DNA of 64,000 nucleotides, from the NCBI GenBank assembly GCA_017311315.1, contig CM029669.1:5369055-5433054 (forward strand), in the 5' to 3' direction. The position numbers were made by a program, and so were the translations under genes. Of the stretch, positions 24,115 to 35,942 are shown piece after piece. The DNA comes from Dendrocalamus latiflorus (taxonomy: Eukaryota; Streptophyta; Magnoliopsida; Poales; Poaceae). A model generated the notes under the pieces. That model saw only the letters and a program-made list of their open reading frames with translations. It ran no database searches and was not told the DNA's origin. Within the stretch, counting starts at the first letter, position 1, and each line of letters begins with the position of its first letter.

Positions 24115-24905
24115 CGAACTCCTTGCGACCACCTTTAGTATGGTCGTAACCTTCAATGCAGTCGTAGGCTTCTACGTGGTCATAGACTCCAACGTGATCG
24201 TGGCCTTCAACGTGGTCGTAGATCCCACCGTGGTCATAGCCTCCAACGTGATCGTATACTCCACCGTGGTCGTAGCTTCCAACGTGGTAGCAGACGCCAA
24301 CGTGGTCGTATACTCCACCGTGGTCGTAGACTCCAACGTGGTCGTAGATTCTACTGTGGTCGTAGACCCCAACGTGGTCGCAGACTCCACCGTGGTCGTA
24401 GACTCCAACGTGGTCATAGAACCCACCGTGGTCGTAGCCTCCAACGTGGTCGTAGACTCCACCGTGGTCGTAGCTTCCAGCGTGGTCGTAGAACCCACCG
24501 TGGTCGTAGCCTCCAACGTGGTCGTAGACTCCACCGTGGTCGTAGCTTCCAACGTGGTCGTAGACCCCAACGTGGTCGTAGACTCCACCGTGGTCGTAGA
24601 CTCCAATGTGGTCGTAGACCCCACCGTAGTCGTAGACTCCAACGTGGTCGTAAACCCCACCGTGGTCGTAGCCTCCAACGTGGTCGTAGACCCCAACGTG
24701 GTCGTAGCCTCCAACGTGGTCGTACACTCCACCGTGGTCGTAGACCCCAACGTGGTCGTAAACCCCACCGTGGTCGTAGCCTCCAACGTGGTCGTAGCCT
24801 CCACCATGGTCGTAGACTCCAACGTGGTCGTAAACCCCCCCGTGGTCGTAGCCTCCAGCGTGTTCGTAGACTTCACCGTGGTCGTAGACCCCAACGTGGT
24901 CGTAA
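24115..24905. repeat. 18-bp minisatellite inside the 3' LTR (about 43 units)
   Basis: Degenerate tandem repeat of the 18-bp unit GTGGTCGTAGACTCCAAC. Because 18 is a multiple of 3, frames remain open on both strands and encode six-residue repeats: VVVDSN-like on +, YDHVGV-like and TTTLES-like on -. These products are consequences of the DNA repeat; I see no evidence that they are made. The matching array in the other LTR is at 33411-34219. Confidence 0.9.
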
Positions 24906-24906
24906 A

Positions 24907-25320
24907 CCTCTCGAGAGACATTCGACCATGCCCAAAGTGGTCGTATACGCCACAACGTGGTCGTGGAGCTATCTGGCGGCTGCCGACCACGACCAATGTG
25001 ATCATAATGACTTTCGACCACGGCCAAAGTGGTCGTAATTCCTTCTGGTGTCCTTCGACCATGGTCAGAATAGTCGTACACCTCTCGGGAGACATTCGAC
25101 CATGCCCAAAGTGGTCGTATACGCCATAACGTGATCGTGGAGCTATCTGGCGGCTGCCGACCACGACCAATGTGGTCGTAATGACTTTCGACCACGGCCA
25201 AAGTGGTCGTAATTCCTTCTGGTGTCCTTCGACTATGGTCAGAATAGTCGTAAACCTCTCGAGAGACATTCGACCATGTCCAAAGTGGTCGCATTCGCCA
25301 CAACGTGGTCGTAGAGCTTA
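24907..25320. repeat. 174-bp higher repeat inside the 3' LTR (2.4 copies)
   Basis: CCTCTCG-starting units begin at 24907, 25081 and 25255, a spacing of 174 bp each time. Each unit carries GACCACGGCC-type and GTGGTCGTA motifs in opposite orientation, giving short inverted repeats around GACCA/TGGTC. The corresponding units in the other LTR start at 34221, 34395 and 34569. Confidence 0.85.
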
Positions 25321-25525
25321 TCCGACCACTCGCTTAACACTTCACCCGGTTCTGACCATGGACAGTGTGGTCGTAAATGATTCGATGGGCAGCCGACTAC
25401 GACCAAAGTGGTCGTAAATATTTCAATGAGCAACCATATAGTCAACCGAATTAATAAAACAACAATTCAGCTATTTTGATCATCTAATGCATAAATATGC
25501 TAGTGTCATTTTTCACTATCAACAC

Positions 25526-25547
25526 ATGCCCCCCTGTTTTTTTTAAG
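25526..25547 (-). other. Polypurine tract of the Tat element
   Basis: Read on the - strand, A-rich then G-rich sequence (eight A, then CAGGGGGG) directly precedes the 3' LTR start TGTTGATAG. This is the expected primer for plus-strand synthesis. Confidence 0.85.
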
Positions 25548-25693
25548 CTTGCTAAAAAAAACACTTGCATAATGAAACCAGCTAGAGGCAATAACCTACT
25601 CACCTCAAACTTTCTTTGGACGATGGTCTACAGCACATCAGCCATAAGTAATATTTCTCAGGACGATGACGGGCAAACACCGGCCATATTTTC

Positions 25694-28399
25694 TCATGCA
25701 TTTTGCCACACACTTGGATTGTACCTTTTTAAATATTTTCCATTAAGTGCTCTAGGCAATTTTTCTCCATGCAAATTTTGCACAAAATAACTATTTCCAG
25801 GAACAATCTCTATAACTTTATACGGACCATCCCAATTTGGAGACCATTTTCCAAACTTATTATCCTTTGTCCCAATAGGTAAAATCGTCTTCCATACTAA
25901 ATCTCCAATTTGAAACGATTTTTCCTTTACCTTCTTATTATAGGCCTTAGCTACTCTTAACTTGTCTTTCTCAATTTCTCTCAAAGCTTTTATCCTCTCA
26001 TCTGTAACTTCGTCTATTCTATCCATCATTAAGTCATGATAATCCACGGCCGACAAATCATTTTGCCTGGCCAACCTAAAAGCGTCCAGATTCACCTCAA
26101 CAGGTAAAACGGCCTCCTGCCCATATACTAACTCATATGGTGTCACTTTTGTAGCACCATGCTTAGATATACGATGAGCCCATAATGCCTCAGACAGGAC
26201 CTCATGCCATCTCTTAGGATATTCTTCTATTTTCTTTTTGATAAGTTTAATTAAAATCTTATTACTAGACTCGGCTTGCCCATTAGCCTGAGCATAGTAT
26301 GGTGAAGAATTAAGCAATTTAATTTTCAACAATTCGGCAAACTCACGTACTTGATGAGACACAAAAGACGACCCTTGATCAGTCGTTAAAGTCTGTGGTA
26401 TGCCGAATCTATGAATAATATGCACCGAGATAAAATCAATTACTTCTTTATGTGTCATATTTTTAAGAGGAACAGCTTCCGTCCATTTTGTAAAATAATC
26501 TGTAGCTACTAAAACAAAACGATGACCTTTAGAAGATGCAGGCTGTATCTGACTGATAAAATCTAAACCCCACCTACGAAACGGCCATGGTTTGATAATA
26601 GGGTGCAACACGGCAGCTGGTGCTAATTGTATATCACCAAATTTTTGACAGGACTCACAACCTTTATAATATTTAAAACAATCTTCTAACATAGTCGGCC
26701 AATAAAAACCAGCTCGTCTCAACAACCATTTCATCTTATGGGCCGACTGATGTGTGCCACAAATACCTTCATGTACCTCACCCATAGCAATTTTAGATTG
26801 ATCTGAACTTAAACACTTTAAAAGCAATCCTTCTACAGTTCGGCGATATAATTCTCCACCAAGCAATGTATACTTTAAAGCCTGTCGCCGAATTTTTCTA
26901 TCTACAGATTTACTGGGATTTTCTAAATAACTAAGTAAAGGTTTTCTCCAGTCATTGAATTCAGCCATATTTGACGTTTCTAAAACATCCGAACTGCTGC
27001 CTTGCTGTTCGGCCATATAAACAGGAACATTTTTGTGCATCGGTTTTTCTATCACAAATAGCTTGCCTCTACTAACATGATAACCAGATGCTTGTTGCGC
27101 AAGATCATTAGCTCTAAAATTATCTCCTCTAGATATATGACTGATAGTAAAATCATCTAGGTTTGATACGATCTCTAAACACTTTTCTAAATATCTATTC
27201 AATGAACCATCAAGGCACTGATAAATTCCAGAAACTTGCTGCACAACTAATAACGAGTCACCGAAAGCTTCTATATTTTTTACTTCCATGGATTCTAAAA
27301 TTTGCAATCCTAAATAAAGTGCTTCATACTCGGCCTGATTATTAGTACAAAAATATTCCAAACGGACCGATGTTTCAAAAATAGCACCTCTAGGTGAAAT
27401 TAAGACAATACCAACACCCTGTCCTTCTCTACAGGCCGAGCCATCAAAATATAGCTTCCATGGAGATACAGACAAATAATTAACCAGCTCCATACCATTA
27501 TCAACTCTATGATCTACAATAAAATTTGCTACAATTTGGCCTTTCATGGACTTTAAGGATTCATAAGCCAAATCATATTCTACCAATGCATAAGCCCATT
27601 TTCTGATTCTACCACTTAAAATCGGCTGTTGCAACATATACTTAATAACATCGGTCTGACAAGTTACCACACAAGTACTGGACAATAAATAATGCCTTAA
27701 ACGGGTACAAGCATAATACAAGGATAAACACAATTTTTCAATAAATACATACCTTGTCTCTGCTCCCAGAAGACGCCGGCTCAAATAAGTGATAACAAAT
27801 TCTTTGCCTTCTACCTCCTGCGTTAATACAGAACCAATAACACCATCTTCCGCAGCAATATATAGCCGAAACGGTGTCCCGGCTTTAGGCGCCCTCAAAA
27901 CAGGAGGAGTAGACAAATACTTCTTAATTTCATCAAATGCCCTCTGTTGTTCTGCCCCCCAAGTAAATTCGGTTTCCTTCTTTAACCGAAGTATGGGTGT
28001 AAATGCGTCAATTTTCCCAGACAGGTTAGATATAAATCTTCTCAAATAGTTTATTTTTCCTAAGAATTTTTGCACGTCTCTTTTACATTCTGGCGCCTTT
28101 ATTCTTTGAATAGCCTCTAATCTAGCAGGATCTATCTCTATTCCCCTCTCATGTATGAGGAATCCTAGAAACTTTCCAGCCGACACGCCAAAAGCGCATT
28201 TGAGTGGATTCATTTTTAAACCATACCGACGCATCCTTTCAAATACTAATGTCAAATCGGCCAAATGATGATCCACGTTATCCGATTTAACTACTACATC
28301 ATCAATATATATTTCTAGTATGATACTGAGTAAGTCATGAAAAATTAAATTCATAGCTCGCTGATACGTAGCGCCAGCATTTTTTAAACCAAATGTCAT
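25694..28399 (-). pseudogene. Tat element pol, 3' part: RT end, RNase H, second RNase H, integrase
   Basis: About 901 codons open after the TAG near 28403. It begins inside RT (MTFGLKNAGATYQRAMN) with the catalytic YIDD near residue 31. Next are the Ty3 RNase H (LYIAAEDGVIG...) and a second RNase H-like domain near residues 315-450 (YFDGSACREGQGVG, NNQAEYEAL, GDSLLVV). The dual RNase H is diagnostic of Tat/Ogre-type elements. The integrase zinc finger follows near 540-580 (H-x-H and CESCQ) and then the core with Asp (WGLDF), Asp (TTDQGS) and Glu (QAESSN). The end region, FGKWSPNWDGPYKV, matches a C-terminal integrase module. All visible catalytic residues are present. Confidence 0.93.
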
Positions 28400-28405
28400 G
28401 ACAAC

Positions 28406-29113
28406 CTACTCAAATAAACCTACAAAACCAGGACACCTAAAGGCCGTTTTAGACATATCTTCTTCGGCCATAAAAATTTGATTATAACCAGCATTGCCAT
28501 CTAAAAAGCTAACAACTCTATGTCCCGAAGCATTATTAATCAACATGTCGGCTATAGGCATGGGATATTCATCTTTTGGAGTAGCTTTATTCAAATCTCT
28601 AAAATCAACACAAATGCGTAATTTGCCACTACTCTTCTTCTCAACTGGCACAATGTTGGATATCCATTCGGCATATCGACATGGCCTAATAAAACCAGCT
28701 CTCAATAACCGGTCTATTTCCTCTTTAATACGGTCATACATATTAGGATTAAACCTTCTAGGTGGCTGTTTATGAGGCCTAAAACCAGATTTAATGGGCA
28801 ACCGATGCTCTACTAGATCTCGGCTAAGGCCTGGCATTTCGTGGTACTCCCATGCAAAGCAATCAACACAATTTCTAAGCAACTCAATCATTTTGGCTTT
28901 GCAGTCACTCGCCATGTTTTTATTCACAAATGTCGGCCTAGGGATATTACCACTACCTATGTCCACTTCCTCTAATGAATCAGCCGACGTAAAACCATAT
29001 CCTAATTTTTCTACTTCATCAAAATCATCAATAGCTTCACACATATCGTTCTTACTTGACCGATAGTGCTCTACTCGTTCTGTCAACCAATCCAAACTAT
29101 GTTCCTTATCCAT
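28406..29113 (-). pseudogene. Tat element pol, 5' part: start of reverse transcriptase
   Basis: Same frame as its neighbours on both sides. It carries a linker, then the RT fingers and palm (LRICVDFRDLNKATPKDEYPMP; the first catalytic Asp in SFLDGNAGYNQ). It ends CPGFVGLFE, then TAG where the family has Trp (FEWVVM), so a single G-to-A change has cut the RT in two. An in-frame TAA at 29114-29116 separates it from the protease region. Confidence 0.92.
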
Positions 29114-31420
29114 TTATAACATCATATTGCTAAGCCGGGCTGCACAAGCCGGCTGTACAGACACAGGTACAAAACCATCCTTAGTAACACTAACATAGTC
29201 ATAATCAGAAAGATCTATGCCTGTTAAACACTGAATATTACCATGCTGCCAATCAGCTGAAGCATCAGCCAAAGCAACGTAAGCCGATGTGTCTGCTTGA
29301 ATGACTTCTATATCATCATCTACCCACTGCACTAAAGTTTGATGCAAGGTGGAAGGAATGCAACGATTAGCATGAATCCAGTCACGACCCAATAAAACAC
29401 TATAATTACCTTGCACGTCGACGACAAAGAAAGCTGCAGGTAAAGTTTTGCTCCCAACAGTAAGCTCCATAGAGATGACGCCTTTGGCTTCAGTCGGTTC
29501 GCCGGTAAATCCATTAAGCGTCAAATTAGTCTTCATAAGCTCACTGTCCTCTTTGCCTAATTTCTTAAAAACTGAATATGGCATTAAATTTACAGTAGCT
29601 CCACCATCTACAAGCATCCTAGAAATCGGCCTTCCGTTAATATGCCCTTTAACATATAACGGTTTCAAGTGTCGGCACGATTCATCGGGTTTTTCAAAGA
29701 TAGCTTCTTTAGGACCGAGACACAATTGTGCAACCTCTTCATCAATAGCTCGGAATTCAGAAGGTAGTGTAAAAACCATATTAATATCCATACCTTCCGG
29801 AGGTGGAGAGCCATTTTTGACTAGTGGAGACCCCTCATAATCTAACAAATCATGCTCATCATCACTATTTGTCTGCACTGACTCTTCAATTTTCTTCATC
29901 CTCCATTCTTTCTTAGTGGGTATTATAGGCTTGATCTCATCGAATAAATCATCCCTCATTTTTTCAGCCTGAGCCTCTCTCAATTCTTCTCTACGGAGCC
30001 GCTGCAACCTCCTTTTTTGCGAATGTGAGAGCCCTGGTGGACACCATCTGGGCTGCCGTTCCACCCCTGCTAATAATGGAATCTTCTCTTTATTTTCAGG
30101 AGCAACCACACTATTTTCGGCACTGTTCACGGTACTGTTCATCGGTGCAGCATTGTTCACCTCTGAATTTTTACTCGTTTCACCTCCTTCTTTGATGCGG
30201 TAAACTCTTCTTGGAGATTTATCATCCCTCTGGTCACAAAACCGATTATTTTTATTAAATCGGTCATTTCTAGGCCATGACAACCTGTCAAATACCGGCC
30301 TTCTTGGCATTTCCCATCCTGGATGAAATGGCTCAAAAAACACCGGAGTTGGTGGCATCCATGGACCGCAAAAACCCCATGGCGGACAAGGAGGAAAACC
30401 ACCAGGATGAGGACCCCATGGCACAGGCAATATCGGCCTAGGCATAGGATGCGGTGCGGCTGCAGGAAAACTTTCCCATCGATGATCCCAACCACCGAAC
30501 TCTTGCCTTGGAGGGGATCTTGGTCGCTTCAAATTATAGGGCCGACTAAAACCGCTTTGGCCGGCCTTACCATCTTCATATTTGGCTAGAAACTCTTTAA
30601 AGGTGGGCTTCGGCTTCTCAACCCATTTGCTTGCCCTATTCTTTCCCTCATTAATTTTCCAACGACCTACTTCCGGGCTTTTTGGTTTTATCATCCTTGT
30701 CCTCCCATTCTCACGCACCCTAGGATTTGCAGAACCTACTGTAATTTTGATGGACTCATGGCCTTCAGGAGTATTTTCAATTTGGACTGTTCTAACCACA
30801 CCTCCACTGTCTTCTGCAGGTTCATTACTATCCTTACCAATCACCACATTTTTTCCTACTGTTGATTCGGCCTGTGATGGCCGAACTAGCACCTTCTTAT
30901 TTTTGAAATCAATCACATTAACTGGAAAAGGTTGAGTGTCTAACTGCATTTTTGACCTCTCAGCAAACTTCAATCGTCCTTCATTTATGGCCGATTGAAC
31001 CTGTCGACGAAAAATATTGCAGTCGTTAGTAGCATGAGAATAAGAATTATGCCATTTACAATATGCACGTCTTTTTAATTCTTCAGGAGGTGGTATGACG
31101 TGTTCAGTGGGCAATTTTATTTGTTTCTCTTGCAATAAATAATCAAAAATTTTATCACATTTAGCAGTATCAAAAGTATATTTTATTTCTTCATGCCGAT
31201 TTTTCTGTGGAACCGGCCTCAAAGCAGAGCAAACGAATGGTTTAGATTTTGAATCCCATGCCCATTCAGCTACACACATATCCACACTCTCATCATCAGA
31301 TGACGTGGGGTCATGTTCTACTAAATTAACAGGATGGTTCGTTTTATGCTTTTCACTGGTCCTATGGAAATTTTTAGATTCTCTAGCCCGGCTTTCTTGA
31401 GCCAGAGCCTTTTGCAGCAC
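29114..31420 (-). pseudogene. Tat element gag C-terminus and aspartic protease region
   Basis: Open for 768 codons, in the same frame as gag (separated by one TAG) and as RT (separated by one TAA). Contains a zinc-knuckle-like YCKWHNSYSHATNDC near 31040, a Pro/Trp-rich basic region near 30240-30500, and a retropepsin-like site LVDGGATVNLMP near 29620, followed by VLLGRDWI, the usual C-terminal protease strand. I infer that it was once continuous with gag. The TAA just before an ATG could alternatively be an original gag-pro/pol boundary. Confidence 0.88.
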
Positions 31421-31441
31421 TTGACTTACATCTAAGAAATC

Positions 31442-32815
31442 CTACCCTTCTAATTTTTCCTTCAAATGTGAAAGCAACCCAGAAAAGGCTAACTCAGCAA
31501 GATCCTTATCAGATATTACTAGATTAAAGCATCGGTTTCTTGTATCCCTAAATCTCCTGATATATTCAACAACAGGTTCATTGTATTTCTGCCTAACCGA
31601 TGTTAAGTGTGATAATCTCAATTCAGTGTCTCCCGTGTAAAAATATTCATGAAATTTTTGTTCTAACTCAGGCCATGAATGAATAGAATTAGGTGTAAGG
31701 GATGTGAACCACGTGAACGCAGTACCAGATAATGACAAAGGAAACAGTCTCAATTTCAAAGCATCACTAGCACTGGCCTCACCACATTGTGCAATGAATT
31801 GACTAACATGCTCTAAAGTGGTTCTGCCATCATCCCCTGTAAATTTAATAAAATCAGGTATTCTGAATCCACGGGGATATGGAACCGTATCATAGAAATC
31901 AGGATACAGCTTTTGATAAGTACGCATTCTACACTTAGGCTCTACCCCAAACGTTTCTCTGAATATATTAGCTACTTGCTCTCTGATATTTTCATGCCTA
32001 ACAAATGGCTCAGCCATAGGCCGATTATTTGCCACATTAGCTGGCTGTGGCCTAAAAGCATTAGGTTGTGGCATGTCACAAATTTGGGGGTGTGGATAGG
32101 GAGTATTAAGCACAGGAGGATTAAAATAAGCTTCTGGTGTTGGCCCATATGGTATTCCTGATCCCTGTGGTGGTATTGGAGGTATACTGTATGCTACAGT
32201 TTGATATGGAGGTGCATGCATACCAGTTAAATTTTCAGCAACTCGGCTGTAATTTGGAGCCGAGACGAGCGCATTAGTTGTGACAAACGATGACGTAGCA
32301 ATATTGGCCGAAGTAGGCATGTGGTTTCGGCCACCATGAGTGTCACTCAATAAACTGTGGTTTCGCGGTGCACCAAATTGTGTAGTAAATGCAGATGAAC
32401 CATGTGGCAAAGTTTCTTGTTCTACAGAATGACGAAAATTTAAAGCACTAGCATCACTCGTCATAGGTTGTTTTTTATTGTGTTCATCCTGGATTTGCAA
32501 CATCACGGCTCTGATGCGACTAGTCAAAACATTATCCATAGCAACACCAACAGTTTGATTAATCATATGAGCAATATCTTCATGAGAAAGAGAGATTTTA
32601 CTTACAGTGTTTTTTACCTCAGGGTTGATGGAGATAGATGGCAGTGCAGTTTCTTTCATAATAACGCCTTGTCTTGTTTTCTGGAAACACGCCAACATCG
32701 TCTTCTCATACTCTAACTTGCGTCGCTCGATCTCCTGATGATGTTCTTCCGGCAGCTCGTCAAACGTGGGCGTAATGACGTTGTTGGGATCTACCTCAGA
32801 ACCGTTTGATACCAT
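31442..32815 (-). pseudogene. Tat element gag, capsid part
   Basis: Start ATG at 32815, about 250 bp inside the 5' LTR. The N-terminal half is low-complexity and Pro-rich (PPYQTVAYSIPPIPPQG region). The capsid-type gag domain lies near residues 300-455: FIKFTGDDGRTTLEHVSQF, FPLSLSGTAFTWFTSL, FHEYFYTG, YIRRFRDTRNRC. It ends LKEKLEG then TAG, with the reading frame continuing directly into the next segment. One nonsense change thus truncates the polyprotein. Confidence 0.9.
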
Positions 32816-33040
32816 GGTCTGAAGTTCTGACTAGTTCCCTTGTAGATCGCGTGTGATATTGCACCTCTGCTGCCACGTTGCTGCCTTCAGTTGCTACGTG
32901 CGAAGCAGGCCGGTCTCCCAAGAAGGGTGCAATCGGCTTTTAGCCGATTAGCAGATGAATTCGCCGACGAGATGAAGAAATCGGCCTTTCGGCCGAGTAG
33001 ATTGATTTCGATGGAGAAGAAGAACCGATTAGAAATCGAT

Positions 33041-33058
33041 TCCCCAGCGGAGTCGCCA
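33041..33058 (-). other. Primer binding site of the Tat element
   Basis: On the - strand, TGGCGACTCCGCTGGGGA begins four bases after the 5' LTR end. This form is common in Tat/Ogre-type elements, where it has been assigned to tRNA-Arg; I recall that assignment and could not verify it here. Confidence 0.8.
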
Positions 33059-33062
33059 ATTT

Positions 33063-34838
33063 TGTTGCCGCATGAAACTGATCCGTGCACCAACAAGATA
33101 ATTGATGGAGAAACAAGATCTACTTTAATCTAGAGACTAAGAAAACAAAGGTACGAAAATAATATTGTGTCGATTGTCTGATTCTCCTTTTGCAATCGGC
33201 CTTACCCTTTATATTTATAGGGTGCCTGGTCTATGGCAAATAAAATCGGCATCAAATAAAATTGATCACATCTGCTAGTGAGCCCGATTTCTTTCTCTTC
33301 TTTGCTTCTCCGCTGTCGAATCCTCTGCAGATAACTTCCCATAACGATTCAGTATCCCCAAATTTTCGACCGCTTCTCATTATGACTGTCAGAGTTTCCA
33401 AAATCGTGGTCGAACTCCTTGCGACCACCTTTAGTATGGTCGTAACCTTCAATGCAGTCGTAGGCTTCTACGTGGTCATAGACTCCAACGTGATCGTGGC
33501 CTTCAACGTGGTCGTAGATCCCACCGTGGTCATAGCCTCCAACGTGATCGTATACTCCACCGTGGTCGTAGCTTCCAACGTGGTAGCAGACGCCAACGTG
33601 GTCGTATACTCCACCGTGGTCGTAGACTCCAACGTGGTCGTAGATTCTACTGTGGTCGTAGACCCCAACGTGGTCGCAGACTCCACCGTGGTCGTAGACT
33701 CCAACGTGGTCGTAGAACCCACCGTGGTCGTAGCCTCCAACGTGGTCGTAGACTCCACCGTGGTCGTAGCTTCCAGCGTGGTCGTAGACCTCAACGTGGT
33801 CGTAGAACCCACCGTGGTCGTAGCCTCCAACGTGGTCGTAGACTCCACCGTGGTCGTAGCTTCCAACGTGGTCGTAGACCCCAACGTGGTCGTAGACTCC
33901 ACCGTGGTCGTAGACTCCAATGTGGTCGTAGACCCCACCGTGGTCGTAGACTCCAACGTGGTCGTAAACCCCACCGTGGTCGTAGCCTCCAACGTGGTCG
34001 TAGACCCCAACGTGGTCGTAGCCTCCAACGTGGTCGTACACTCCACCGTGGTCGTAGACCCCAACGTGGTCGTAAACCCCACCGTGGTCGTAGCCTCCAA
34101 CGTGGTCGTAGCCTCCACCATGGTCGTAGACTCCAACGTGGTCGTAAACCCCACCGTGGTCGTAGCCTCCAACGTGGTCGTAGACTTCACCGTGGTCGTA
34201 GACCCCAACGTGGTCGTAAACCTCTCGGGAGACATTCGACCATGCCCAAAGTGGTCGTATACGCCACAACGTGGTCGTGGAGCTATCTGGCGGCTGCCGA
34301 CCACGACCAATGTGATCATAATGACTTTCGACCACGGCCAAAGTGGTCGTAATTCCTTCTGGTGTCCTTCGACCATGGTCAGAATAGTCGTACACCTCTC
34401 GGGAGACATTCGACCATGCCCAAAGTGGTCGTATACGCCATAACATGGTCGTGGAGCTATCTGGCGGCTGCCGACCATGACCAATGTGGTCGTAATGACT
34501 TTCGACCACGGCCAAAGTGGTCGTAATTCCTTCTGGTGTCCTTCGACTATGGTCAGAATAGTCGTAAACCTCTCGGGAGACATTCGACCATGTCCAAAGT
34601 GGTCGCATTCGCCACAACGTGGTCGTAGAGCTTATCCGACCACTCGCTTAACACTTCACCCGGTTCTGACCATGGACAGTGTGGTCGTAAATGATTCGAT
34701 GGGCAGCCGACTACGACCAAAGTGGTCGTAAATATTTCAATGAGCAACCATATAGTCAACCGAATTAATAAAACAACAATTCGGCTATTTTGATCATCTA
34801 ATGCATAAATATGCTAGTGTCATTTTTCACTATCAACA
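33063..34838 (-). mobile_element. 5' LTR of the Tat element
   Basis: 1776 bp, collinear with 23734-25524. Contains the same minisatellite (33411-34219, one more 18-bp unit, inserted near 33785) and the same 174-bp units. GTATT follows at 34839. Confidence 0.95.
33411..34219. repeat. 18-bp minisatellite inside the 5' LTR (about 44 units)
   Basis: Same array as at 24115-24905 with one additional unit, so unit number has changed by one since insertion. Unit GTGGTCGTAGACTCCAAC with A/C and C/T variants. Confidence 0.9.
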
Positions 34839-34843
34839 GTATT

Positions 34844-35942
34844 AGTAATATAAAAACATAAACATTTGATTATACACCTTACTTTTACAAATAATCTAAA
34901 CACAATTAAGATCAAGAGTGTGCTTTGTTCAAACGAGCTACGCATAGGTTAATAAAATGGTGCATATAGGGAAGTGAAAAATGCTATAGGGGCTGCACTA
35001 GTCCTATACACATGTGGGGCAAGATGAAATGTAAGGTCCGTATGTCTGTTGCATGCATCGATAGATAATTTGGTCAGAAATGTAATGACAGAGGGGAAGT
35101 CATAAGAAGTCAGAACACAAGTGCATGACGGCAAATTCTTGGGTCTCGTGTGTGAGGCTTTTGGGCCATGACCAGCTTGATTTGGCTGGTACCGGAATTG
35201 TTGGAACGCCCATTTCCACTCGGAATGGCCAGTAATGATCGGTATTGAATTCAGTACGGGATTAAATTTGTTGTGTGTCATTTTAGGTACCGGTATAGCA
35301 TATTCCGATTATTTTGGTTGGTACTGGAATCAGGTGCAGACCCAAAGGGTATGCCGAGTAAGCTATGGTACACCCTAGGGCCCAGCCGGTTCGCCTGCTG
35401 CACACGCCGCTCGATCCTCAGCGTACGGCCGCTTATTCAGTTATTTGCCTTCCAGTATTCGCGACTGAATGCGATACAGGACACGAACGGCACGGCTGGG
35501 CTTCCATCGGTTTGGGTTAGACTTTCCTATGTTTAGTGTTGCTTTCCAATTCAGTTAGCATTAAAGGTATTAGAGATTTGCTTGCCTCTTTGAAGTTAGA
35601 AAAGGATTCTTAGGGATTACCCATATATGAGCTATCAGATCATTGAAACAGGCTCCCCTTGTTTGTAGTTTATTTTTTCTGGCTCTCAAGTACTTTAGTT
35701 TCTCTACACATATTAATGTGAAACATTTCTGAAGTGTCCCCTCGCTAATTTTTCTTTGTGAAAATCCAATTTTATATTTTGGAGCCTAATCCATAAGAAA
35801 GACAGCGCCGTTTTGAATTCGAAATTAATTTAATAGTACGCACCTTATTTTGTGTTGCAGCTAGTGCTTTAACTTTGGCTTATATGTCTTATGCAATCCA
35901 AGCTCTTGTTAGTGTTGTTTGAGCATAAATACTAAATGACAT
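34844..35942. other. Unassigned DNA
   Basis: Nothing recognised. There is a local cluster of GGTACCGG and GGAAT motifs in both orientations at 35190-35340, and a GC-rich patch at 35370-35510. Short frames only. Confidence 0.5.

Larger units (their letters stand above)
23734..25524 (-). mobile_element. 3' LTR of the Tat element
   Basis: 1791 bp, against 1776 bp for the other LTR. The difference is explained by one extra 18-bp minisatellite unit in the 5' LTR and a 33-bp duplicated segment near 23920-23960 here. Elsewhere only scattered substitutions are seen, implying a recent insertion. Confidence 0.95.
23734..34838 (-). mobile_element. Complete Ty3/gypsy Tat-lineage retrotransposon, 11.1 kb, TSD GTATT
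   Basis: Two near-identical LTRs (23734-25524 and 33063-34838) flank a - strand gag-pro-pol. The target duplication GTATT is at 23729-23733 and 34839-34843. The LTRs begin TGTTG and end CAACA on either strand reading. The PBS, PPT and polyprotein order (gag, protease, RT, RNase H, second RNase H-like domain, integrase) define a Tat-lineage element. Three nonsense codons break an otherwise single frame. Confidence 0.95.

Noticed and set aside
24115..24905. CRISPR-like regular repeat
   Set aside because: Units are directly adjacent with no spacers, they are degenerate, and the setting is a plant retrotransposon LTR.
23966..25129. Long open frames (about 390-420 codons) on both strands over the LTR minisatellite
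   Set aside because: They follow from an 18-bp repeat lacking stops in several frames; no start context, homology or codon signal supports a protein.
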